Source: Bacteroidales bacterium UBA3724
Lineage (GTDB): Bacteria; Bacteroidota; Bacteroidia; Bacteroidales; P3
DNA length: 13,283 bases
NCBI GenBank assembly: GCA_002371315.1
Contig: DFHL01000057.1
Span: forward strand, 15,168 to 28,450
Direction of reading: 5' to 3'
Position 1 is the first letter of the stretch; every line of letters begins with the position of its first letter. The notes beneath the pieces are model-generated. The model saw only the letters and a list, made by a program, of their open reading frames with translations. It was not told where the DNA came from and made no database searches. A program made the position numbers and the translations under genes. Positions 6,637 through 13,283 of this stretch are shown in pieces.

Positions 6637-9015
6637 ATGAAAAAAATACTGACTCTCACAATCCTGATTTACACAGCTCTGTTTGCAAACATAGCTATAG
6701 CCCAGAACAGCTACTGGGTGGCACTGACCGACAAAGCGGGCACAACGTTCGACCCATACAGCTATTTCGATGCAAAAGCCATCGAGCGCTACCGCCTGAA
6801 CAATGCCGACCTGTACGACATTACTAACTATCCTCTCAACGACAGCTATGTGGCGCAGATTGACGCTATTGTTGCAGCGGATATGCAGTCATCTACCGAG
6901 GTGTTCGGCCAGAGCCGCTGGCTGAACGCCGTTGCCGTCACCGCAACAGCCAAGCAGATTGAGGCCATCGGGCGTCTGCCTTTCGTCAAAGAGATTATCC
7001 AGCTCAACACCGGTATGGTTCTTGCTGCAAACAAAGAGGCTGGAACAGAAAACGCCGTTTTCAATTCGCAGCAAGTTACCCAACAGCTACATCGTATGCA
7101 GGGACAGCGGTTTATAGAGAAAGGATTCGACGGCACTGGTATCCGCATCGCCGTCTTCGACGGTGGTTTCAAGTCGGTGAACACACACCAGGCTTTCAAG
7201 CATCTGCGCGACAACGGACAAATCATATCCACGTGGAATTTCACCACCAAGGAGGAGAACGTCTACGACAACCATTCGCACGGCACGATGGTGCTGAGCT
7301 GCATAGCCGGCAAGATGGGCGACCGCCAGCTGGGTCTGGCCACCGGCGCCACCTTCCTGCTGGCCAAGACCGAAGTGGACCCCGAGCCTTACAAGGAGGA
7401 AGTCTGGTGGGCACAGGCCGCTGAGTGGGCCGACAAGAACGGCGCCGACATCATCAACAGCTCGCTGGGCTACACTCGCGACCGCCACTACACCTGGCAG
7501 ATGGACGGCCGCAGCTACGTGTCGCGCGCCGCCAACCTCGCTGCCAGCAAAGGTATCCTAGTCTGCAACAGCGCCGGCAATTCGGGCGACGACGAGAACT
7601 GGAAGATTATCGGCGCACCGGCCGATGCCGACAGCATCCTGTCGGTGGGCGGCATCAGCCCGTCGCTGAAAGCATACAACCACATCAGTTTCAGCAGCTA
7701 CGGTCCCACGGCCGACGGACGTATGAAACCCAACGTCTGCAACTTCGGCTATGCCGAATGCGCCGACAGCGGCAACGACACCGCAACCACTTTTGCCGCC
7801 GGCACCAGCTTCTCGTCGCCGCTGACGACAGGATTCTGCGCCTGTGCAATGCAGGCCGTCCGCAAGCAAAAGAGCGTTACGGCAATGCAGATGAAAGCGA
7901 TGATTGAAGAGTCGGCCGACCTTTACCCCTACTACGACTATGCCTTCGGCTACGGCGTACCGCAGGCCAGCTACTTCCTCGACGAAAGCAAGCGCATCAT
8001 CGAGAAAGCAGCCACCTTCGCGTTCGAAGACTTTGGCGACTATGTGCTGATTCATCCCCAAAAGGAAAGAACCGCCACTTGGCAGCAAGAAATCGACGGC
8101 CTTGACAAAGGCGACATCCGCGAGGATGCAATCCTGTTCAAGATACAGGATGCCAACGGCCTCATCGAGCGCTACTACAACATTGGACTGCTGGACTTCA
8201 ACGACAGTCTGGCTGTGGCAATCCCGAAAGCATACATCGGCAACAAGACTCTCGTGGCCTGCGTCGATGGATTCTCAATGCAGCACAAGCTCTCGCAAGA
8301 CGACCAGATTGCCTATGCCGACAACGACTTTGAGAAAGAGCCCTACTACCTCATCCACTACAGCACCGGCCGCATCCTGACAGGATACAACGAACACGGT
8401 GCACGCCACATCGACGACAACAAGGTCAGCAACTGGGGCGTGGGTCAGAAATACCTCAACGAATTCTACATCCAATACGGCATCTCTTGGTTCTTCCCCT
8501 ACACGATGCGCTACAGCGATGCCTACACTATCGGTTTCCGCTTCTTGCGCCATTTCAACAAATGGTATGGCGTCGGTATCGGACTGGAAGGGAACACACA
8601 ATACTTCCGCTACGACCCCGCCACTGCCAACGGTTGGGACAACACCCTTTCGCTCACCAACTTCACCAATGTCGAGAAAAAACGCTTCCTGTTCTACAAC
8701 GCCAACATCGAACTCTTCCAGCGCATTCGAATCATCAAGAACGGCAACGACGAGAAGGGTCTGCACTGGGACCTCGGCATCTACGGAGGCCCTCACGGCA
8801 ACAGCTACACGGTGCGCTACAATGCAGCCGAAAATAACGACAACGCCTTGATACAGACCACCATCTACGACGAAGTCGAGCCCGCAAGCAACTGGAACTG
8901 GGGCTTCACCTCGCGCCTCGTCTGGAACTGGATAGGCATCTACGGCCGCTACCGTATGAGCCAGCCCAGCCTCGACCTGCCTCGTCTTGAACTCGGCGTA
9001 CAATTATCTTTCTGA
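6637..9015 (+). CDS. S8 subtilisin-like protease with C-terminal beta-barrel, paralog A
   Basis: This is a predicted exported serine protease of 792 residues. A signal peptide spans 1-22 (cleavage AIA|QN). Residues 23-135 look like a protease inhibitor-type propeptide (SYWVALTDKAGTTFDPY, NAVAVTATAKQIEAIGRLPFV). The catalytic domain, about 165-455, has Asp175 in AVFDGGF, His215 in HSHGT, the oxyanion Asn315 in NSAGN and Ser391 in GTSFSSP, so the full triad is present. A beta-rich linker domain follows (about 456-565). The last 200 residues alternate polar and hydrophobic residues with many aromatics (FYIQYGISWFF, YTIGFRFL, YGVGIGLEG, LHWDLGIYGG, IGIYGRYRM) and end in LELGVQLSF, a terminal aromatic typical of outer-membrane barrels. 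No T9SS sorting domain is seen. The barrel and self-anchoring are inference. Substrate unknown. Confidence 0.88.
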   Translation: MKKILTLTILIYTALFANIAIAQNSYWVALTDKAGTTFDPYSYFDAKAIERYRLNNADLYDITNYPLNDSYVAQIDAIVAADMQSSTEVFGQSRWLNAVAVTATAKQIEAIGRLPFVKEIIQLNTGMVLAANKEAGTENAVFNSQQVTQQLHRMQGQRFIEKGFDGTGIRIAVFDGGFKSVNTHQAFKHLRDNGQIISTWNFTTKEENVYDNHSHGTMVLSCIAGKMGDRQLGLATGATFLLAKTEVDPEPYKEEVWWAQAAEWADKNGADIINSSLGYTRDRHYTWQMDGRSYVSRAANLAASKGILVCNSAGNSGDDENWKIIGAPADADSILSVGGISPSLKAYNHISFSSYGPTADGRMKPNVCNFGYAECADSGNDTATTFAAGTSFSSPLTTGFCACAMQAVRKQKSVTAMQMKAMIEESADLYPYYDYAFGYGVPQASYFLDESKRIIEKAATFAFEDFGDYVLIHPQKERTATWQQEIDGLDKGDIREDAILFKIQDANGLIERYYNIGLLDFNDSLAVAIPKAYIGNKTLVACVDGFSMQHKLSQDDQIAYADNDFEKEPYYLIHYSTGRILTGYNEHGARHIDDNKVSNWGVGQKYLNEFYIQYGISWFFPYTMRYSDAYTIGFRFLRHFNKWYGVGIGLEGNTQYFRYDPATANGWDNTLSLTNFTNVEKKRFLFYNANIELFQRIRIIKNGNDEKGLHWDLGIYGGPHGNSYTVRYNAAENNDNALIQTTIYDEVEPASNWNWGFTSRLVWNWIGIYGRYRMSQPSLDLPRLELGVQLSF

Positions 9016-9039
9016 AAATAAACAAAACAGCAATAGACA

Positions 9040-11367
9040 ATGAAAAAAATCCTTTTGATCGCTTTTGCGATAATTTCCAGTTTCCAACTGCACGCCCAGT
9101 CGCACTATTGGGTGATGCTGACCGACAAAGCCGGCACCACGTTCGACCCCTACAGATACTTCGACCAGAAGGCCATCGAACGCTACCGCCTGAACAATGC
9201 CGACCTCTACGACATCACCAACTATCCGCTCAACGCCAGCTATGTGCAGCAGATTGACGCCGTTGTGACGGATTTGCAATCCGGCACCGAAATTTTCGGC
9301 CAAAGCCGCTGGTTCAACGCCGTAGCCGTCACAGCTACGCTCGACCAAATCGCAACAATCAAGCAACTTCCCTTCGTCCGCGAAGTCGTTATGCTTGAAG
9401 CAAATATGCAATTAGCGAAAAGCGGAGAACAAAAATCGGAAAGCAACGATGTTGCGACGGATTTGCAATCCGGCACCGACTCTGCCCTCAACGCCCATCT
9501 CCACGCCCAGCTGCAGCGTATGGGCGGCAAGTACTTCCGCGCCAAGGGCATCAACGGCAAGGGCATCCGCATCGCCATCTTCGACGGCGGTTTCCCGCAG
9601 GTGAACACCCACGCCGCCTTCAAGCACGTGCGCGACGAGCACCGCATCATCAAGACCTGGAACTTCCCCAACAAGAAAGAGGATGTCTACGGCTGGAACA
9701 GCCACGGCCTGATGACCTTCGGCTGCATCGCCGGACGCGAGGGCGACGTTGACATCGGTATGGCCACCGGTGCCGAATACCTGCTGGCACGCACCGAGAT
9801 CGAGGCCGAGCCTTTCAAGGAAGAGGTCTGGTGGCAGATGGCCGTCGAATGGGCTGACAAGAACGGCGCGCAAATCATCAGCTCGTCACTCGGCTATGGC
9901 AAAGACCGCTACTATACTAAGGATATGAACGGCCAGAGCTATGTGGCCAAAGCCGGCAATATGGCTGCCCGCAAGGGTATGCTGGTCTGCAACAGCGCTG
10001 GCAACGAAGGCGAAGACAACAAGTGGCGCACCATTATCACCCCCAGCGATGCCGACAGCGTGCTCTGCGTGGGTGGCCTCGACCCGAGCCTTACCGACTA
10101 CCAGCGCACCAGCTTCAGCAGCTTCGGCCCCAGTGCCGACGGACGCCAGAAGCCCAACGTCACCGCCTTCGCCTGGGCCCGCAGCGCCAACACCGGCAAG
10201 AGCAACGAGGAATATCACGTCGTCCCCGGCACCTCCTTCAGCTGCCCCCTCGTGGCCGGTTTCGCCGCCTGCGCCCTGCAGGCCAAGCCCAACCTGACGG
10301 CTATGCAACTCTTCCACGAAATCGAGAAGAGTGCCGACCTCTACCCCTACTGCGACTACAGCTACGGATACGGCGTGCCCCAGGCCGACTATTTCACCGG
10401 CGACCGCAAACCCGCCAAGCCCACCTTCAAGTTCGTCCAGACCGACAGCGCGTTGACAATCGTCCCTCTCAAGAACTATGACAATTGCCGCATCTTCATC
10501 AAGAACAGCAATCCCAGCGGCGAAATCATAAACTATCAGAAAATTGAAATGAAAGACTTCACCACAGACAAATCCCTCATCCTCAATGGCGGCAACATCA
10601 TCACTGCACAGATGGACGGATATGTTGCAGAATACACCGTGAAGAACTCCAACAATGAATTTCTTTCTACCTATTGCTACCCCGCAGTCAATTTCAATCA
10701 GACCGACGAAACCCACTTCAGCTATAGCCTGGATGAAGGCGGTGCCACCAAAGAAAGCTACTATCAGCTTGGCATAGCCCTCAACACCTCCGGCGACGAG
10801 TTGTCGACCCGCATCTGGTCGCCCGCCAAGCGCATCGGCATCCGCCAAGTCAAGCATCTAACCAAAGCCTACGCCCTCGGTTACGCCTTCGAATACGGCC
10901 ACACCAGCTTCCGCTTCGACAAAACCGTTGCCAACCGCCTCGACACGCTGATGGCGATGGACGACGACCTGCGCTGGCTCGACAACGGCGTCATCAAGCA
11001 CAAAGTCAACCTCGGCGAACTGGGCATCGAGCTCTTCCAGCGCATCCGCCTGCGTCCCTGCGGTGTCTTCCACAACGGCTGGCACTGGGACCTCGGCGTC
11101 TACGGCAACTGGGGCTTCAACGTCTACAAGCTGAAAGGCGAACACAGCGGCGACATCGCTTCGACACGCAAACAGACCCTGCGCAACCTCAACGTCCTGG
11201 CCGACTACCGCTGGAACTACGGCATCACCACACGCATTACGCGCGACTGGATTGGCCTATACGCACGCTACCGCCTCAACGGCATCGGCAAGGATGTCGC
11301 CGCCGACAAGGTGCTGATGCCTCGCCTCGAAGTGGGCCTCAACCTGGCAATCGGAGCAATTAGATAA
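9040..11367 (+). CDS. S8 subtilisin-like protease with C-terminal beta-barrel, paralog B
   Basis: This tandem paralog of the preceding gene has 775 residues and starts 24 nt after it. A signal peptide spans 1-19 (LHA|QS). The propeptide at 20-135 is nearly identical to paralog A over its first 60 residues. The triad is intact: Asp182 in AIFDGGF, His222 in NSHGL, oxyanion Asn322 in NSAGN and Ser399 in GTSFSCP. The linker domain (about 450-570) and the barrel-like end (from about 573: YYQLGIAL, IELFQRIRL, WHWDLGVYGN, WIGLYARYRL, MPRLEVGLNL) have diverged much more. It ends in IGAIR, past the point where paralog A stops with its terminal Phe. Between propeptide and catalytic domain it has an insertion of about a dozen residues (AKSGEQKSESNDVATDLQSGTDS region) that coincides with DNA repeats. 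It is probably the last gene of the run; a hairpin follows the stop. Confidence 0.87.
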   Translation: MKKILLIAFAIISSFQLHAQSHYWVMLTDKAGTTFDPYRYFDQKAIERYRLNNADLYDITNYPLNASYVQQIDAVVTDLQSGTEIFGQSRWFNAVAVTATLDQIATIKQLPFVREVVMLEANMQLAKSGEQKSESNDVATDLQSGTDSALNAHLHAQLQRMGGKYFRAKGINGKGIRIAIFDGGFPQVNTHAAFKHVRDEHRIIKTWNFPNKKEDVYGWNSHGLMTFGCIAGREGDVDIGMATGAEYLLARTEIEAEPFKEEVWWQMAVEWADKNGAQIISSSLGYGKDRYYTKDMNGQSYVAKAGNMAARKGMLVCNSAGNEGEDNKWRTIITPSDADSVLCVGGLDPSLTDYQRTSFSSFGPSADGRQKPNVTAFAWARSANTGKSNEEYHVVPGTSFSCPLVAGFAACALQAKPNLTAMQLFHEIEKSADLYPYCDYSYGYGVPQADYFTGDRKPAKPTFKFVQTDSALTIVPLKNYDNCRIFIKNSNPSGEIINYQKIEMKDFTTDKSLILNGGNIITAQMDGYVAEYTVKNSNNEFLSTYCYPAVNFNQTDETHFSYSLDEGGATKESYYQLGIALNTSGDELSTRIWSPAKRIGIRQVKHLTKAYALGYAFEYGHTSFRFDKTVANRLDTLMAMDDDLRWLDNGVIKHKVNLGELGIELFQRIRLRPCGVFHNGWHWDLGVYGNWGFNVYKLKGEHSGDIASTRKQTLRNLNVLADYRWNYGITTRITRDWIGLYARYRLNGIGKDVAADKVLMPRLEVGLNLAIGAIR
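9262..9290 (+). repeat. GGATTTGCAATCC element, in-gene copy 1
   Basis: The 29-bp sequence recurs at 9451-9479 with a single mismatch (T versus C at the fifth base). Its core GGATT-TGC-AATCC at 9270-9282 is an inverted repeat with a 3-base loop. The copy encodes TDLQSGTE, which aligns with ADMQSSTE of paralog A, so at protein level this site is ancestral. Its DNA, however, matches the repeat better than it matches paralog A. Confidence 0.7.
9415..9479 (+). repeat. Composite in-frame repeat insertion in protease B
   Basis: Four heptamers (GCGAAAA, GCGGAGA, ACAAAAA, TCGGAAA) at 9415-9442 look like a decayed version of the GCGGAAA repeat in the first gene. After a short joint comes the second copy of the 29-bp element (9451-9479, core GGATT-TGC-AATCC at 9459-9471). 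The whole is in frame and adds about a dozen residues absent from paralog A at the junction between propeptide and catalytic domain. The heptamer ancestry is inference, since the units are degenerate. Confidence 0.6.
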
Positions 11368-11368
11368 C

Positions 11369-11426
11369 AGTGACCAGTGAAACGAGCGAGTTCGTGTCAC
11401 AGGTCACAAGTCACTGGTCACTTTTA
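11369..11426 (+). terminator. Likely transcription terminator after protease B
   Basis: The arms AGTGACCAGTGA (11369-11380) and TCACTGGTCACT (11411-11422) are perfect 12-bp complements and are followed by a short T-run (to 11426). The stem begins 1 nt after the protease stop codon. The 30-nt loop is long for an intrinsic terminator and contains a smaller ACGA/TCGT stem, so termination is plausible rather than certain. Confidence 0.5.
11396..11423. repeat. GTCACNN heptamer tandem repeat
   Basis: Four units run in tandem: GTCACAG, GTCACAA, GTCACTG and GTCACTT. Two units in the opposite orientation (CAGTGAC, CAGTGAA) stand at 11368-11381, and these opposed units create the terminator-like stem. 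Confidence 0.75.
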
Positions 11427-11490
11427 AACAAACACACAATAAGTGACACAATTGATCGTTATATCATAGATGATTATCTGCATCAACCAT

Positions 11491-11511
11491 AAAAAAGCCT
11501 CGGAGAGGCTT
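11491..11511 (-). terminator. Terminator-like hairpin facing left
   Basis: AAGCCTC (11495-11501), loop GGA, then GAGGCTT (11505-11511) form a perfect 7-bp stem. Read on the minus strand, the stem runs straight into six Ts (the As at 11491-11496), the classic intrinsic terminator form. On the plus strand the following bases are TGACCTT, a poor U-tract. No minus-strand gene to its right is visible in this window. Confidence 0.5.
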
Positions 11512-11522
11512 GACCTTATTAA

Positions 11523-11550
11523 CACCGTACAAGCGAAGCGCAGTGCGGTG
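11523..11550 (+). other. Stem-loop with 8-bp stem
   Basis: CACCGTAC (11523-11530) pairs with GTGCGGTG (11543-11550) through seven Watson-Crick pairs and one G-T pair. Inside the loop, GCG and CGC (11533-11535, 11539-11541) add a second small stem. No T-run follows, so it is not a terminator. Confidence 0.5.
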
Positions 11551-11572
11551 ATTGACAACCAACAAGATGCCT

Positions 11573-11589
11573 GCGTCTCGGAGAGACGC
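11573..11589. repeat. Hairpin GCGTCTC-GGA-GAGACGC
   Basis: This is a perfect 7-bp stem with the loop GGA. It shares the core CTC-GGA-GAG with the hairpin at 11495-11511, while the outer stem pairs differ on both arms and still pair, so both look like members of one hairpin family. Confidence 0.6.
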
Positions 11590-11597
11590 GACATCAC

Positions 11598-11653
11598 AAT
11601 CCGTTGCGGCGGATTTGCAATCCAACGCACATTAAGATAAGGATTTATAATCC
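11598..11653. repeat. Alternating AATCC/GGATT arms
   Basis: Arms alternate as AATCC (11598-11602), GGATT (11611-11615), AATCC (11619-11623), GGATT (11641-11645) and AATCC (11649-11653), so neighbouring arms can pair in mutually exclusive ways. The stretch at 11603-11623 matches the element in protease B (9451-9471) at 20 of 21 bases. A second GGATT-NNN-AATCC core, with TAT as loop, is at 11641-11653. Confidence 0.65.
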
Positions 11654-11706
11654 GCAAAAACTGAGAACAACAACCAACAATTGAATCAACGAAAAAAAAT
11701 ATAATT

Positions 11707-13283
11707 ATGACCTTAGAAGAATTTCAGAACGAACTGCGTCAGGGCATTCCCAATCCGCTGCCCGAACCGCAACCTTATGACCCAACTGTAAACCACGCCC
11801 CCAAGCGCAAGGACATCCTCACGCCCGCCGAGAAGAAGCTGGCTATCCGCAACGCGCTGCGCTATTTCGACCCCAAGGACCACGCTATGCTGGCCCCCGA
11901 ATTTGCCGAAGAGCTGCGCAAATACGGCCGCATCTATATGTACCGCCTGCGCCCCACCTACAAGATGTACGCACGCCCCATCGAGGAGTATCCGGCCAAA
12001 TGCCGCCAAGCAGCAGCCATTATGCTGATGATCCAGAACAACCTCGACCCCGCCGTGGCACAGCATCCCCACGAGCTCATCACCTACGGTGGCAACGGCG
12101 CCGTCTTCCAGAACTGGGCACAGTACCGCCTCGTGATGAAATACCTCAGCGAGATGACCGACGAGCAGACCCTCGTGATGTACAGCGGCCACCCGATGGG
12201 ACTCTATCCCAGCCACAAGGACGCCCCGCGCGTGGTCGTCACCAACGGTATGATGATACCCAACTATAGCAAGCCCGACGACTGGGAGCGCTACAACGCC
12301 CTTGGTGTCACGCAGTACGGCCAGATGACCGCCGGCAGCTATATGTACATCGGTCCGCAGGGCATCGTCCACGGCACCACCATCACCGTCCTCAATGCAG
12401 CCCGCAAGCTCGGTGGCGGCACCGCCGGCAAGCTCTTTATCACCGCCGGCCTCGGCGGTATGAGCGGCGCACAGCCCAAGGCTGGCGACATCGCCGGCGT
12501 GGTCAGCATCACCGCCGAAATCAACCCCGCAGCCACCAACAAGCGCTTCGAACAAGGCTGGGTCGACGAGGTCCACGCCAACCTCGACGAGCTCTTCGTT
12601 GAAGTGAACAAAGCCATCGCCGCCAAGAAGGCACGCAGCTTCGCCTATCAGGGCAATGTCGTCGACCTGTGGGAATACTGCGCCGAAAAGGGCATACACG
12701 TCGACCTCGGCAGCGACCAGACCTCGCTCCACAACCCCTGGGCCGGCGGCTACTATCCCGTGGGCATCAGCTTCGAGGATAGCAAGACGATGATGGCCGA
12801 GCAGCCCGAACTCTTCAAGGAGAAAGTCCAGGAGAGCCTGCGCCGCCACGTGGCAGCCATCAACAAGCTGACCGCCAAGGGAATGTACTTCTTCGACTAT
12901 GGCAACGCCTTCCTGCTCGAAAGCAGCCGCGCCGGTGCCGACATCTGGAACGCCGACCACAGCGCTTTCCGCTATCCCTCATACGTACAGGACATTATGG
13001 GCCCAATGTGCTTCGACTACGGCTTCGGCCCCTTCCGTTGGGTCTGCACCAGCGGCAAGCCCGAGGACCTCGACAAGAGCGACCACATCGCTATGGAGGT
13101 GCTCGGCGAGATAGCCAAGACCGCTCCCGCCGAAATCCAGCAGCAGATGCACGACAACATCCAGTGGATCAAGGGTGCTAAAGAAAACCACCTCGTCGTC
13201 GGCAGCCAGGCACGCATCCTATATGCCGACTGCGAAGGCCGCACCAAGATTGCCGCCCGCTTCAACGAAGCCATCCGCAAGGG
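11707..13283 (+). CDS. hutU: Urocanate hydratase (urocanase), 3' end outside window
   Basis: Urocanase converts urocanate to 4-imidazolone-5-propionate, the second step of histidine degradation, using tightly bound NAD+ as an electrophile in the cytoplasm. The first 525 codons are present without a stop; the gene runs off the right edge. Recognisable family stretches are ELITYGGNGAVFQNWAQYRL (about 121-140), EQTLVMYSGHPMGLYPSH, the glycine-rich segment FITAGLGGMSGAQPKAGDIAG (about 256-276), GSDQTSLHNPWAGGYYPVG and the block DYGFGPFRWVCTSG. At about 499-512 it reads GSQARILYADCEGR, where the shorter bacterial enzymes have, from memory, a FQGLPARICW-type signature; this points to the longer, animal/plant-like urocanase form of roughly 670 residues. 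Other hut genes probably follow outside the window. The ATG at 11707 sits after an A-rich tract and is the natural start. Confidence 0.95.
   Translation, partial: MTLEEFQNELRQGIPNPLPEPQPYDPTVNHAPKRKDILTPAEKKLAIRNALRYFDPKDHAMLAPEFAEELRKYGRIYMYRLRPTYKMYARPIEEYPAKCRQAAAIMLMIQNNLDPAVAQHPHELITYGGNGAVFQNWAQYRLVMKYLSEMTDEQTLVMYSGHPMGLYPSHKDAPRVVVTNGMMIPNYSKPDDWERYNALGVTQYGQMTAGSYMYIGPQGIVHGTTITVLNAARKLGGGTAGKLFITAGLGGMSGAQPKAGDIAGVVSITAEINPAATNKRFEQGWVDEVHANLDELFVEVNKAIAAKKARSFAYQGNVVDLWEYCAEKGIHVDLGSDQTSLHNPWAGGYYPVGISFEDSKTMMAEQPELFKEKVQESLRRHVAAINKLTAKGMYFFDYGNAFLLESSRAGADIWNADHSAFRYPSYVQDIMGPMCFDYGFGPFRWVCTSGKPEDLDKSDHIAMEVLGEIAKTAPAEIQQQMHDNIQWIKGAKENHLVVGSQARILYADCEGRTKIAARFNEAIRK

Larger units (their letters stand above)
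11424..11706. other. Hairpin-rich leader region upstream of hutU
   Basis: There is no credible gene on either strand here. A 77-codon minus-strand open frame has random-looking composition and contains the hairpins, so I reject it. From about 11490 to 11653 the DNA holds a row of at least four inverted repeats, listed separately. The final 50 bp before hutU are A-rich, as is usual for Bacteroidales translation starts. No clear TAnnTTTG-type promoter was found. It could be a structured leader RNA or the remains of short mobile repeats. Confidence 0.6.

Noticed and set aside
11424..11657. 77-codon minus-strand open frame in the gap before hutU
   Set aside because: Composition is not protein-like, and the frame contains the hairpins and repeat arms.
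11713..12960. 415-codon minus-strand open frame inside hutU
   Set aside because: It is antisense to a clear urocanase; GC-rich codon choice in hutU suppresses stops on the opposite strand.

Overview
The window looks like chromosomal DNA from a member of the Bacteroidales (Bacteroidetes). It encodes a PorZ-type component of the type IX secretion system with a C-terminal T9SS-type domain. RecO lacks a C-terminal zinc finger, no Shine-Dalgarno sequences precede the genes, and upstream regions are A-rich. Every convincing gene lies on the + strand. The species cannot be told from this sequence alone.

Layout. Positions 1-276 hold no convincing gene; they contain a perfect 20-bp palindrome and perhaps the last codons of an upstream gene. 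A conserved-hypothetical protein follows (277-1380), with conserved-looking ends and a low-complexity middle built from GCGGAAA heptamers. Next is a tightly packed run: gmk (guanylate kinase), mreC and mreD (cell elongation), porZ (secretion), recO (recombination repair), and two tandem paralogous subtilisin-like (S8) proteases. mreC/mreD overlap by 8 nt and mreD/porZ by 1 nt. Gaps elsewhere in the run are 12-108 nt, so most or all of it may be co-transcribed. A 339-nt gap rich in hairpins and repeats separates this run from hutU (urocanate hydratase, histidine degradation), which leaves the window at its right edge.

How the genes relate. MreC/MreD, PorZ and the two exported proteases all act at the cell envelope, while gmk and recO are housekeeping genes. 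Both proteases have signal peptides and intact catalytic residues. Neither has a T9SS C-terminal domain. Each instead ends in about 200 residues that look like an outer-membrane beta-barrel, so I infer that they anchor themselves in the outer membrane.

The most unusual signal is the repeats. The gene gaps and some protein linkers carry different short tandem words: 9-mers (GCGAATTNN), 6-mers (GTTAAR), 7-mers (GTCACNN) and 7-mers (GCGGAAA). A fifth, near-palindromic element (GGATT-NNN-AATCC) occurs twice inside one protease gene and twice upstream of hutU. I see no CRISPR array, tRNA, rRNA or recognisable insertion sequence.
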